From JAVBMJ01 sp031551275 (lineage in GTDB: Bacteria > Bacteroidota > Bacteroidia > Bacteroidales > Rikenellaceae): a stretch of 64,000 bases of DNA. How positions within the stretch are numbered: the stretch's first letter is position 1; the number at the start of each line of letters is the position of its first letter. Location: NCBI GenBank assembly GCA_031551275.1, contig JAVBNX010000007.1, forward strand, positions 62,001 through 126,000. The letters run 5' to 3'. Both the position numbers and the translations under genes were made by a program. Below are positions 1 to 8,910 of the stretch, in pieces. The notes below the pieces were generated by a model that was given only the letters and a program-made list of their open reading frames with translations, had not been told where the DNA came from and did no database searches.

Positions 1-2
1 CC

Positions 3-932
3 GTGGGCGAGGAAATACCTTCGCAGGTTCTTTACGCCGAGGGTAGCGCCGACCCCGTCGCGCTGATCTTCCAGGCCACAGTCAAACCCGACGACGTGAC
101 CGAGTACTACGTCCGCAAGGGCGAACCCCAAAAGTACGCTCCCCAGGTCCACGGCCGCTACGTGCCCGAGCGCATGGACGACTACGCCTGGGAGAACGAC
201 CTGGTGGCTTTCCGCCTCTACGGTCCGGCCCTGGAGGTGGAACTGGTCAGCCCCGGCATCGACGTGTGGAGCAAGGGCACCCCGAACCTGATCATCGACA
301 AGTGGTACGCCCTGAACGACTACCACCAGAACCACGGCGAGGGCCTGGACGCCTACAAGGTGGGCCCGACCCTGGGCGCGGGCAGCGTGGCCCCCTACTA
401 CGACAACCAACTGGTCATGAGCCGCAACTACACCGAGTGGGAGACCCTGTGTAACGGCCCGATCCGCACGAGCTTCCGTCTGACCTACGCCCCCTGGCAG
501 GTGGGCGAGGGAATGGTCAGCCAGACCAAGATCGTCTCCCTTGACGCGGGCACGCGCTTCAGCCGCATGACCAACATCTACCACGGCGACTTCGCTTCGC
601 TGGAGGTTACCCCCGGCATCTCGGTCCACGAGAACGCCCGGGTTACCCTCGACGCCGACTTCGTCGCCCTGACCGAGCCCGCCTCCGATTTGAGGGATCC
701 CTCCTCCGCGGGCGATATCTCGATCGCCGTGATCGTCCCCGAAGCGCAGCGCACCTTCGAGGCCCTGGATCACGCCCTGGCCCTGACCTCGGTCGCCCCG
801 GAGCAACCCATGACCTACTGGATGGGTGCCGGCTGGGCCAACGCCGGGATCGCCGATGACGCCGCCTGGCTCGATACGGTCACGACCGAAGTGCAGAAGA
901 TCCGCAACCCCTTGACGGTAAGGATCCGCTAA
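3..932 (+). CDS. DUF4861 family protein, 5'-truncated by window edge
   Basis: C-terminal ~309 residues of a DUF4861-type protein, a family found in Bacteroidetes carbohydrate-degradation loci, often with pectin or uronate enzymes. The frame is open to the left edge, so the GTG at position 3 is not evidence for a start and the true N-terminus lies outside. The fragment is rich in aromatic and acidic residues and looks like an extracellular beta-rich fold (motifs IIDKWYALNDYHQNHGEG and YWMGAGWANAGI). It lies upstream of, and convergent with, a GH97 glycosidase gene, which fits a glycan-use locus. No catalytic residues can be assigned with confidence and the substrate cannot be read from this fragment. 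Confidence 0.75.
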   Translation: MGEEIPSQVLYAEGSADPVALIFQATVKPDDVTEYYVRKGEPQKYAPQVHGRYVPERMDDYAWENDLVAFRLYGPALEVELVSPGIDVWSKGTPNLIIDKWYALNDYHQNHGEGLDAYKVGPTLGAGSVAPYYDNQLVMSRNYTEWETLCNGPIRTSFRLTYAPWQVGEGMVSQTKIVSLDAGTRFSRMTNIYHGDFASLEVTPGISVHENARVTLDADFVALTEPASDLRDPSSAGDISIAVIVPEAQRTFEALDHALALTSVAPEQPMTYWMGAGWANAGIADDAAWLDTVTTEVQKIRNPLTVRIR

Positions 933-951
933 AACCCGAATGCGAAAAAGC

Positions 952-984
952 AAAGGATCGCCCCCGGGCGATCCTTTCTTTTTG
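952..984. terminator. Bidirectional intrinsic terminator between convergent genes
   Basis: AAAGGATCGCCC (952-963) pairs with GGGCGATCCTTT (966-977), followed by TCTTTTT on the plus strand; the A-rich left flank (945-949) supplies a U-tract for the minus strand. It lies between the end of the DUF4861 gene and the 3' end of the convergent GH97 gene, so it can serve both. Confidence 0.85.
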
Positions 985-1003
985 CCGGTACTTTCATCCC
1001 GCT

Positions 1004-2989
1004 CTATCTTTTGACGATCCGTGCCGCCCACCCGCCGCCGGAAACCATGGAGATCGTCAGCTTGCGGTCGGCGGGAATATCCACGACCTCCTTTTTATAG
1101 TCCCGCGCGGCCCGGTCGGCATTCGCTCCGTCGCGAAACACTTCCGCCTTGAAATTTCCCTCGCCGAGAAAGGAGAGGTCGAGTTCCAGTTCACGTGCAT
1201 CCCAATTGGTCATCGATCCGATATACCACGCTTCACCCTTTTGGCGGGCGATGGTGACGTATTTCGCGATCTCCCCGTTCAGCACGATGGTCTGTTCCCA
1301 GACCGTGGGCACTGCGGCGATAAAGGAGGTGTATTCCCCCTCCCGGATATAATCGGATGGGGAGTCGCAGAGCATACACAATGGCGATTCAAAGATCACG
1401 TACTGGGCCATCTGGCGGCAGCGCGTCCCCTGGCTGGTCGGGTCGGCTCCGGATTGGAAATCTTTTTGGATCGCGTTGCGCGTCGCGCCCTGCGTGTAGT
1501 CCATCGGCCCGGCTACCTGCCGCACGAAGGGAATGGTTACGTCGTAGGTGACCTGGTCGATCCCCCTGGCCCATTTCATCTGTTCCATACCGTGCACCCC
1601 CTCGAAATTGAGCACGTTGGGCCATGTGCGGTTCAGTCCCGTGGGCTTGTACGTGCCGTGGAAATCGATTATCAAGCCGTATTTCGCCGCGGTTTGCGCC
1701 ACGCGGCGGTGGTAGTCGACGGCGATCTGGTCGTCCCGGTCCATGTAGTCTACCTTGAAGCCTTTGATGCCCATAGCGGCGTAGTGGCGGCAGATCTCGT
1801 CCATCGCCGGCTCGAAGGCCCGGCATCCCGCCCAGAGCATAACGCCCACGTTCTTCTCACGGGCGTAGCCGACCAGCATTTCCAGGTCGATTTGGGGAAC
1901 GACCTCCCGCAGATCGGCGGCGTAGGATACGGTCCACCCGTCGTCGAGCAGGATGTACTCGATGCCGAATTTCGATGCGAAGTCGATGAAGTACTTATAG
2001 GTATCGTTGTTGATCCCGCTTTTGAAGTCGACTCCATAGAGGTTCCAGTTGTTCCACCAGTCCCAGGCCACCTTTCCCGGCTTCACCCAATTGAAGTCCC
2101 CGACCGGGTGCGTGGCGAGTTTGTAGACCATGTCGCTGTCGACCAGTTTCATGTCGTTTTCGGCCACAATGATCACTCTCCACGGGAACATGGCCGGACC
2201 GTTTGTTTGCGCGATATAGTTTTCCCGCTCGGTGACAGGCAGGTAGGGTCCTGCGGGCGTTACGGTTTTGGGGTAGGGGGCGTATATCCCCGTCAGCCTG
2301 TTCCCGGCGTCGCCGTTGTGGAGGAACATCCCGGGATAATCCATCAAGTCGGCCTCCGTGATGCAGACCTTCACCCCACCGCTCCCGCCCACGACCACCG
2401 GCAGGAAAGCCAGCCTTTCGGGATCCCATTGCGAAAGTTTGGCGTAGGTGCAGACATTCTCGAAAGAGGTGCGCATCTGGCGCAGGAATTTGTCCTCATC
2501 TTCATCGCCGCCGTCGTCCCTAACGTAGGATAAAACGGCGTCTGCATCGGCCGGAAAGACGAACTCGGCCTGCTCATTGAGCACCGTGACGGCATTTTTG
2601 CCCGTGTACATGAACCTGTATGCGATCCCGTCGTCATAGGCCCGGAAAATGATGTGGTAATCGTCCCGAAATCGGAGCGTCAACTCATTGAAGTTGTCCT
2701 GCACTTTCGCCCGTTTGTAGAAGGAGGCATCGATGCTCTCGTTCACGCTGCGCTTCGAGACACCAGTTAGGTGCGGATCCACCCCGAACGACTTTCCACC
2801 ATCCAGACTCATCGAGATCGTCGAGGGGGCGACCAACTCACTTCCCGACCGGCTTACCGAATAAGCAATGGTTTTCCCCACTGCAATATCAGCCTGCAGG
2901 TGTCCGTCGGGGGAACTGAGCGTGAAATTTTTGGCTGCGGCGGTCCCTCCCGCCAGCAACATCAGTAAAACCGTTATGATCCGTTTCAT
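1004..2989 (-). CDS. Secreted GH97 glycosidase, retaining (alpha-galactosidase-like) subgroup
   Basis: About 661 residues, a normal GH97 length: N-terminal beta-sandwich, (beta/alpha)8 barrel and C-terminal beta domain, as in SusB-like enzymes. I place the start at the Met of MKRIITVLLMLLAGGTAAA, an evident signal peptide; a longer in-frame start at 3070 would bury it behind 27 unlike residues. In the barrel, NFEGVHGMEQ supplies two Glu six residues apart, matching the calcium-ligand/acid pair of GH97. The inverting enzymes have a Glu in the stretch before KPTG; here it reads FHGTYKPTG (Gly), while KVDYMDRDDQ offers Asp residues. This is the pattern I associate with the retaining GH97 subgroup, so an alpha-galactosidase-like activity is more likely than SusB-type alpha-glucosidase. 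The subgroup call is from memory of the family and is less certain than the family call. Confidence 0.85.
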   Translation of the reverse strand: MKRIITVLLMLLAGGTAAAKNFTLSSPDGHLQADIAVGKTIAYSVSRSGSELVAPSTISMSLDGGKSFGVDPHLTGVSKRSVNESIDASFYKRAKVQDNFNELTLRFRDDYHIIFRAYDDGIAYRFMYTGKNAVTVLNEQAEFVFPADADAVLSYVRDDGGDEDEDKFLRQMRTSFENVCTYAKLSQWDPERLAFLPVVVGGSGGVKVCITEADLMDYPGMFLHNGDAGNRLTGIYAPYPKTVTPAGPYLPVTERENYIAQTNGPAMFPWRVIIVAENDMKLVDSDMVYKLATHPVGDFNWVKPGKVAWDWWNNWNLYGVDFKSGINNDTYKYFIDFASKFGIEYILLDDGWTVSYAADLREVVPQIDLEMLVGYAREKNVGVMLWAGCRAFEPAMDEICRHYAAMGIKGFKVDYMDRDDQIAVDYHRRVAQTAAKYGLIIDFHGTYKPTGLNRTWPNVLNFEGVHGMEQMKWARGIDQVTYDVTIPFVRQVAGPMDYTQGATRNAIQKDFQSGADPTSQGTRCRQMAQYVIFESPLCMLCDSPSDYIREGEYTSFIAAVPTVWEQTIVLNGEIAKYVTIARQKGEAWYIGSMTNWDARELELDLSFLGEGNFKAEVFRDGANADRAARDYKKEVVDIPADRKLTISMVSGGGWAARIVKR

Positions 2990-3097
2990 TCGGGTAGAAG
3001 AGATAAGCGTTGAGCCGGGAAGCAGCGTCTTCCCGTTATGGATAGAACAAATGAAACCCTGTTTACCCAACTACGAGCATACCGTATCAACCATCCG

Positions 3098-3129
3098 TTT
3101 GTCCGGTCCGCACAAAAAGATTACCTTTG
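3098..3129 (+). promoter_or_regulatory. Bacteroidetes-type promoter for the six-hairpin glycosidase
   Basis: TTTG at 3098-3101, a 20-bp spacer, then TACCTTTG at 3122-3129: full agreement with TTTG/N19-21/TAnnTTTG. Transcription would start near 3136, leaving a ~20-nt leader before the ATG at 3155. Confidence 0.75.
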
Positions 3130-3154
3130 GACTGCGTTGAAAAATTAACCCGAG

Positions 3155-5260
3155 ATGAAGAGAACAAAAACGGCCGTCCTGGTCCTTTGCTGCCTGCTCG
3201 CCGTAGGATGCACATCCCAGACCCCGATCGACCGCCATGCAGTGGTCAGCCGCCACGACGTGGTAACCACCGCCACCGACCCGAAAAGCCCCGCCCAGGT
3301 GGGCAACGGCGAGTTCGCTTTCAGTATGGATATCACCGGATTGCAGACCTTCGTCCCCTTCAATACCTCCTCCCACTGGGCCTGGCACTCCTCGCCGCTT
3401 CCCAAGGGCATGGACCCCGCCGATTTCAAAAAGACGGTGATCGAGACCCACGGCCGCGACGTGCCCTACGACGTGCCCAACCCCGCCCAACCCGAACTTT
3501 CGGAATGGCTTGCCGCCAACCCCCACAGCTTCAATCTGGGCCGCCTGGGCTTCGTGCTGCTGAAGGAGGACGGCGCCCCGGCTTCGGAGAGCGACCTTGA
3601 AAACCCCCGCCAGCGCATCGACCTGTGGAACGGCATCGTGTACAGCGACTTCGATCTGCAAGGCGTCCCCGTCGCCGTGCGCACCGCCTGCCACCCCGGC
3701 CTGGACGCCGTGGGCGTGGACGTGAAAAGCCCGCTCGTGGGCATGGGCCGCCTGAAGGTCTCGCTGCAATTTCCCTATCCCGACGCCGAGGCTTTCCGTG
3801 AATACCCCGGCCGGTACGATATGCCCCAGGCCCACTTGACGGCAGTCGTGCGGCAGGACGAAGGCTCGGCTTTGCTCTCCCGCCACCTGGACGATACCCA
3901 TTACAACGTCTCGCTGGCCTGGTCCCCCCCCGCGAAACTCCTTGCCGAGCCCCAACTCCACAGCTTTTTGCTCGAACCCGGATCGGGCGATAACCTCTCT
4001 ATTACCTGCCTTTTTGCAAAGCCGGAGCCCTCCGCCGAAGAGCCTGCCGCCCCGCCCGCCGTCGAAGAGCTCCTGCTCGCGAGCGCCGAAGGCTGGGAGC
4101 AATTCTGGAACTCCGGCGCCGCGATCGACCTCTCCGGCAGCACCGACCCCAGGTGGCAGGAGCTCGAGCGCCGCATCGTGCTTTCGCAATACCTGATGCG
4201 CGCCAACTCGGCCGGATCGCTCCCCCCGCAGGAGAGCGCGCTGGTCAACAACGGCTGGTATGGCCGCTTCCACTTCGAGATGATCTGGTGGCACGGCGTC
4301 CACTACGCGCTTTGGGACCGCTGGGAGCTCTTCGACAAGAGCCTGCACATCTACCGCGATTTCCTGCCCACCTCGGCCCAAAGGGCGCAGGAACAGGGCT
4401 ACCAGGGTGCACGCTGGCCCAAATGCACCGGCGACTTCGACCGCGAATGGCCCCACATCATCCACGCCACCCTGGTCTGGCAGCAACCCCATCCCATCTA
4501 CTTCGCCGAACTGGACTACCGCCTGCATCCCACCCCCGCCACGCTGGAAAAATGGCAGGATGTGGTCTTCTCCACCGCCGACTTTATGGCCGACGTGGTC
4601 TTCGACCAAAACGGCCGCTACATCCTGGGCCCGCCCCTCTACCTGGTCTCCGAGAACAGCGACCCGCTCGTAACCTCCAACCCCGCCTTCGAACTGGGCT
4701 ACTGGCGCTGGGGCCTGCGCACGGCGCAACAGTGGCGCGAAAGGCTCGGCCAAACCCCCGACGAAAAGTGGGCCGGCGTGCAGGCCCGCCTCGCCGAACT
4801 ACCCGTGCAGGACAGCCTCTACGTTACCTACGAAGGCATCGGGGATATGTGGACCAAATACGCCTTCGAGCACCCGGCATTGGTCGGGACCTACGGCTGG
4901 CTGCCCGGTGACGGTGTCGATCTGCCGACCTTCGACCGCACGCTGGATAAGGTCGTCGAGACCTGGAATTTCGACCACACCTGGGGTTGGGACTTCCCCG
5001 TGCTGGCCATGGCGGCCGCCCGCAGCGGCAAGCCCGGACTGGCCCTCGATATGCTCCTGCACCCGGCGGGAGGCTTCCAGTTCGACGCCCACGGCCTGGC
5101 TACCGGAGGCCCGTTCCCCTACTTCCCCTCCAACGGCGGCCTGCTCACCGCCGTGGCCATGATGGCAGGCGGCTGGGACGGCTCAAAAGGCCCGCACCCC
5201 GGCTTCCCGAAAGACGGAACCTGGAAAGTCCGCTCGGAGGGCTTCGTCCCGATGCCCTGA
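3155..5260 (+). CDS. Lipoprotein with six-hairpin (GH65-like) glycosidase domain
   Basis: 701 residues. The N-terminus MKRTKTAVLVLCCLLAVGC is a lipoprotein signal with the lipidated Cys at 19, so it is probably an outer-membrane lipoprotein. Residues ~30-260 look like a beta-sandwich (VGNGEFAFSMDITGLQTF). From ~340 on the pattern fits an (alpha/alpha)6 barrel of the GH65/GH95 type: NNGWYGRFHFEMIWWHGVH and WPKCTGDFDREWPHI resemble the substrate-binding helices of that clan. Substrate unknown; the neighbouring GH97 suggests alpha-linked glycans. It is divergent from the GH97 gene across a 165-bp gap and has its own promoter. A 560-codon open frame on the opposite strand is a GC-bias shadow. Confidence 0.7.
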   Translation: MKRTKTAVLVLCCLLAVGCTSQTPIDRHAVVSRHDVVTTATDPKSPAQVGNGEFAFSMDITGLQTFVPFNTSSHWAWHSSPLPKGMDPADFKKTVIETHGRDVPYDVPNPAQPELSEWLAANPHSFNLGRLGFVLLKEDGAPASESDLENPRQRIDLWNGIVYSDFDLQGVPVAVRTACHPGLDAVGVDVKSPLVGMGRLKVSLQFPYPDAEAFREYPGRYDMPQAHLTAVVRQDEGSALLSRHLDDTHYNVSLAWSPPAKLLAEPQLHSFLLEPGSGDNLSITCLFAKPEPSAEEPAAPPAVEELLLASAEGWEQFWNSGAAIDLSGSTDPRWQELERRIVLSQYLMRANSAGSLPPQESALVNNGWYGRFHFEMIWWHGVHYALWDRWELFDKSLHIYRDFLPTSAQRAQEQGYQGARWPKCTGDFDREWPHIIHATLVWQQPHPIYFAELDYRLHPTPATLEKWQDVVFSTADFMADVVFDQNGRYILGPPLYLVSENSDPLVTSNPAFELGYWRWGLRTAQQWRERLGQTPDEKWAGVQARLAELPVQDSLYVTYEGIGDMWTKYAFEHPALVGTYGWLPGDGVDLPTFDRTLDKVVETWNFDHTWGWDFPVLAMAAARSGKPGLALDMLLHPAGGFQFDAHGLATGGPFPYFPSNGGLLTAVAMMAGGWDGSKGPHPGFPKDGTWKVRSEGFVPMP

Positions 5261-5355
5261 CCCGATCGCCCGACCTTCACTCCTCGTTCCTAATGTTATT
5301 GTGATCTGTAGCCAACCGCCTTTGCGGCGCGGGCTGGGGTCCGTTTTCGCCCCCG

Positions 5356-6018
5356 CTACTTCTTCTCGAAGTGCATGTAATCTTTCAGGCTGACCCAGCC
5401 GCCGCCCCATTCCCACCCGCGCCGCAGGAAGATCTTCACGACGGGCGACTCCGCCGTCAGCGTCCCGTCCGCCGCGGGATCGTACTTTCCCCCGGCGGGT
5501 AAAACGCGCCCGTCCCTGAGGATGGCCGGATTCTGGAAAGGATTAATATCGATCGCCGTCCCGAAAGAGTGGTTCGACAACTTGGTCGTCTGGGTCGTCT
5601 TAACAGCCCTGTAATGAAATCCGTAGGTGTTGTTGAGCGTATCCATGCTCGTCCTGTTGTCCGGTTTGTCGAACTTGATCGGGATCACGCTCTCGACGGG
5701 AAACTTCAACGCCAGTATTTCGCCGAATATCTCGGAGATCTCCTGCGCAAGGTCCTTCCGTACAACGATCTGCCCCCTGTGCAAAGCCCCGTCGAACCCA
5801 TAATACTCCACCCCGACCAGACACAAACTCCCCAAAACGCTGTCCGGAGCCGAACACCCCTCCAAGGCCTTTTGCAGGGTAATCTCCGAATCGACCCGGA
5901 CCGTTGAATCGCCCGTCGTCACACCTGTATTCACGTCCGTCCGCACACCCGCACCTTGCCTCCACCCGGCCCCGCCGCAGCAAACCAGTGCCACCGCTAT
6001 CGTGAAAAACCGCCTCAC
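5356..6018 (-). CDS. Peptidase M15 family (D-alanyl-D-alanine carboxypeptidase-like)
   Basis: 220 residues with a signal-like N-terminus (MRRFFTIAVALVCCGGAG), so exported. Zinc-ligand pattern of M15 peptidases: SNHSFGTAIDIN gives His and Asp, and the C-terminal LKDYMHFEKK gives the second His. The length and single catalytic domain fit the VanY/L-Ala-D-Glu type enzymes that cut peptidoglycan stem peptides. Its start overlaps the mutS stop by 4 bp, so it is probably co-transcribed as the last gene of prfA-pyrF-mutS. Whether it cuts D-Ala-D-Ala or L-Ala-D-Glu bonds cannot be decided from sequence. Confidence 0.75.
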   Translation of the reverse strand: MRRFFTIAVALVCCGGAGWRQGAGVRTDVNTGVTTGDSTVRVDSEITLQKALEGCSAPDSVLGSLCLVGVEYYGFDGALHRGQIVVRKDLAQEISEIFGEILALKFPVESVIPIKFDKPDNRTSMDTLNNTYGFHYRAVKTTQTTKLSNHSFGTAIDINPFQNPAILRDGRVLPAGGKYDPAADGTLTAESPVVKIFLRRGWEWGGGWVSLKDYMHFEKK

Positions 6019-8696
6019 AGCCCGATCAGTTTTTTGACCTCGCTCAGCATATTGAGCGCCTCGATCGGAGTCAGGTTATTGATATCCAATTTCTTGATCT
6101 GGTCCCTGATCTGGCAAAGCACCGGATCGTCCAACTGAAACATACTCAACTGTATAGCCCCGCCGTCGAGCGCAATCTCTGTCTGCTGCACCTTTCTTTT
6201 CTTCGCCCCCGGAACCGCCCCCGAAACCGCCGCCGCTGAACCTGTACTGCCGCCCAAAACGCTCTCCGCCTCGATGGGCCGTTTCCCTTCCAGGTCATGC
6301 AGCACCTCGCCCGCCCGCTTGACCAAATCGCGCGGCATCCCCGCCATCCGGGCCACATGGATCCCGAACGAGTGTGCCGTCCCGCCCCGCACCAGCTTGC
6401 GCAAAAAGACCACCGAATTGCCCACTTCTTTGACCGTCACATTGAAATTCTTAACCCGCGGCAGCAATTCCTCCATCTCGTTAAGCTGATGGTAATGCGT
6501 GGCAAACAACGTCTTAGCCCTTTTCGGGTGGTTGTGGATGTACTCCACGATGGCCCACGCGATCGACATCCCGTCATAGGTGCTCGTCCCGCGCCCGATC
6601 TCATCGAGCAGAATCAAACTCCGCTCCGAAATATTATTGAGGATATTGGCCGATTCCAACATCTCGACCATAAAGGTCGACTCCCCCTCGGTCAGGTTGT
6701 CCGAAGCCCCCACACGCGTAAATATCCTGTCTATCAACCCGATGCGCGCCGACTGCGCCGGCACGAAACTCCCCGTCTGCGCCATCAGCACGATCAGCGC
6801 CGTCTGCCGCAGCAAAGCCGACTTACCCGCCATGTTGGGCCCGGTAATAATGATGATCTGCTGATCCTTGTCGTTGAGTTCCACATCGTTGGGAATATAC
6901 TGCTCCCCGACGGGCAAAAGCGTCTCGATCACCGGATGCCGCCCGCCTTTTATGTCCAGCTCCTGCGACCGGTCGATCACGGGGCGGCAATACCCCCGTT
7001 CGGAGGCCATCACGGCGAACGAATCCAGACAGTCGATCCGTGCCACCAGCCCCGCGTTCTTCTGCAATTTTCCGAGCCACCCCGCCAGAAAGGCGAGCAG
7101 CTCCCCGTAGATCCGCGTCTCGATCTCCAAAATCCGCCCCTCAGCCCCGAGGATCTTCTCCTCGTACTCTTTCAGCTCGGGCGTGATGTACCGCTCGGCG
7201 GAGGTCAAAGTCTGCTTGCGGATCCACTCCAGCGGCACCTTCTCCTTGTGCGCATTGCGAACCTCGATGTAATATCCGAACACATTGTTGAAGCTGATCT
7301 TCAAAGGGATCCCCGTGGCCTCGCTCTCCCGCTGCTGTATCGACGCGATCACCTCTTTGCCGTGGTGCAAAGCCCTTCTCAAATCGTCCAGCTCCATATC
7401 CACCCCCGGCGCGACCACCCCGCCCTTGTTGAGCATGTTGGGCGGATCGGGAAACAACCCCTTGTCGATCCGCTCCCGAACCGCCATGCAGGGGTCCAAC
7501 CCCGCGGCCAGAGCCTCGAGCGCCTTCTTCCCGGATTGCCGTAAAAGCCCCCCGATCCTCTCCGTCGCTTCCAGCGACCTGCTCAACTGGACTACCTCCC
7601 GGGGCGTGATCCTGAGCGTCGCCACCCGTCCGGCCAGCCTTTCCAGGTCGCCCACCCGGGCGATCGCCTCGCCCAGTTCCTCGCGCAAAACGGCGTCGTC
7701 CTTCAACGCCTCCACCGCGTCCAACCGCCTGTCTATCTCGTCGATATCCCGGACCGGCATGGCGATCCAGCGCCTCAAAAGCCGCCCGCCCATCGGCGAG
7801 AGAGTGCGGTCGAGCGTCTGCGCCAGACTCCCTTTCCCCTGCGCGTTGTTGGAGTGGAAAAGCTCCAGGTTGCGTATCGTGAACCGGTCCAGCCAGACGT
7901 ACCCGTCCTGGTCGATCCGCGAAATGGCGTTGACGTGCGATATGTTCTTGTGCTCGGTAAAGTCGAGGTAATAGAGGATCGCCCCCGCCGCCGAGACCGC
8001 ATGGTCCAGCCCCTCGATCCCGAACCCCTTGAGCGAGGTCGTTCCGAACTGCTTGCAAAGTTTCTCCTTGTTGGTCTGGTAGTTGAACACCCAGGTGTCC
8101 AGCCTGTAAGTATGCGTCTGCGTGCCGAAAAGCGCCTTGAACCGCTCCTCGTTGCCCCGCTCGTAAAGGATCTCCTTGGGAGCGAGATTGGAGATCAACT
8201 TATCGACATAATGGTCCGATCCCTCGGCCGCCAGAAACTCCCCCGTCGAAATATCGAGGAACGCCACCCCGGTCGACCCTTGTCCGAAGTGGACCGCCGC
8301 CAGAAAGTTGTTCGCTTTGGCCTGCAACACGTTGTCCCCCATGGCCGTCCCCGGCGTGACCAGCTCGATGACCCCCCGCTTGACGATGGTCTTAACGGTC
8401 TTCGGGTCCTCCAGCTGCTCGCAGATGGCCACCCGCTCCCCCGCCCGCACCAGCTTGGGCAGGTAGGTGTCGAGCGCATGGTGCGGAAACCCCGCCAGCT
8501 CGACCGAACTGGCCGCCCCGTTGGCGCGCTTGGTCAGCGTAATGCCGAGTATCCCGCTCGTCTTGATGGCGTCCTCCCCGAAAGTCTCGAAAAAGTCCCC
8601 GACCCGAAAGAGCAGAATAGCATCCGGATGCACCGCCTTGATGGAGTAATACTGCTTCATCAGAGGCGTCTCCACATATTTTTTTTCTGTAGCCAT
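6015..8696 (-). CDS. mutS: DNA mismatch repair protein MutS
   Basis: Full-length MutS (893 residues from the Met of MATEKKYVETPLMKQYY). N-terminal mismatch-recognition domain has the GDFFETFGEDA motif (Phe wedge and Glu that contact the mispair). The ATPase domain carries Walker A (GPNMAGKSALLRQ), Walker B (LILLDEIGRGTST) and the ATHYHQL switch. A short low-complexity linker (VLGGSTGSAAAVSGAV) precedes the C-terminal dimer helix. A longer in-frame start at 8810 would read through an intergenic structured repeat, so the start at 8696 is preferred. MutS recognises mismatches in the cytoplasm with MutL, which is not in this window. Confidence 0.97.
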   Translation of the reverse strand: MATEKKYVETPLMKQYYSIKAVHPDAILLFRVGDFFETFGEDAIKTSGILGITLTKRANGAASSVELAGFPHHALDTYLPKLVRAGERVAICEQLEDPKTVKTIVKRGVIELVTPGTAMGDNVLQAKANNFLAAVHFGQGSTGVAFLDISTGEFLAAEGSDHYVDKLISNLAPKEILYERGNEERFKALFGTQTHTYRLDTWVFNYQTNKEKLCKQFGTTSLKGFGIEGLDHAVSAAGAILYYLDFTEHKNISHVNAISRIDQDGYVWLDRFTIRNLELFHSNNAQGKGSLAQTLDRTLSPMGGRLLRRWIAMPVRDIDEIDRRLDAVEALKDDAVLREELGEAIARVGDLERLAGRVATLRITPREVVQLSRSLEATERIGGLLRQSGKKALEALAAGLDPCMAVRERIDKGLFPDPPNMLNKGGVVAPGVDMELDDLRRALHHGKEVIASIQQRESEATGIPLKISFNNVFGYYIEVRNAHKEKVPLEWIRKQTLTSAERYITPELKEYEEKILGAEGRILEIETRIYGELLAFLAGWLGKLQKNAGLVARIDCLDSFAVMASERGYCRPVIDRSQELDIKGGRHPVIETLLPVGEQYIPNDVELNDKDQQIIIITGPNMAGKSALLRQTALIVLMAQTGSFVPAQSARIGLIDRIFTRVGASDNLTEGESTFMVEMLESANILNNISERSLILLDEIGRGTSTYDGMSIAWAIVEYIHNHPKRAKTLFATHYHQLNEMEELLPRVKNFNVTVKEVGNSVVFLRKLVRGGTAHSFGIHVARMAGMPRDLVKRAGEVLHDLEGKRPIEAESVLGGSTGSAAAVSGAVPGAKKRKVQQTEIALDGGAIQLSMFQLDDPVLCQIRDQIKKLDINNLTPIEALNMLSEVKKLIGL

Positions 8697-8714
8697 CTTC
8701 GGTCCTGTTGCGTT

Positions 8715-8836
8715 GCTGCGCATATCGCAGGCCATCTTTTGCACATCCTCCGCCCCGAAAATCCTCACGTACATTAAGTACGCTCCGGTATTTCGGACCG
8801 AACGATGCACAAAACCTGACCTACGCTCTGCACAGC
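8715..8836. repeat. Structured intergenic repeat, copy 1
   Basis: Copy 1 of a ~121-bp element found three times in this window (also 14625-14745 and 34044-34164), all in the same orientation on the plus strand. Outer arms 8715-8747 and 8804-8836 (33 nt each) are an imperfect inverted repeat (24 of 33 positions pair). Inside lies CGTAC-ATTAA-GTACG (8768-8782) and a CCGAAA/TTTCGG pair. It sits between the pyrF 3' end and the mutS start. It has no coding signature beyond a read-through frame. Confidence 0.9.
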
Positions 8837-8910
8837 GCGTTCCGGTAGGTTTTTATAGTTACTCGTCCCGGGTCTCTCGTCGCCTTGCTCTCGCCGGCCG
8901 TCCCCAGCGC

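Noticed and set aside
3071..4753. 560-codon open frame on the minus strand
   Set aside because: Lies antisense to the glycosidase gene, which has a lipoprotein signal, a promoter and family motifs. The antisense product is Gly/Val/His/Arg-rich with no motif: a GC-bias shadow.
8697..8810. N-terminal extension of MutS
   Set aside because: The extension is translated from structured repeat copy 1; similar peptide starts arise from the other copies, so it reflects the repeat and not the protein.
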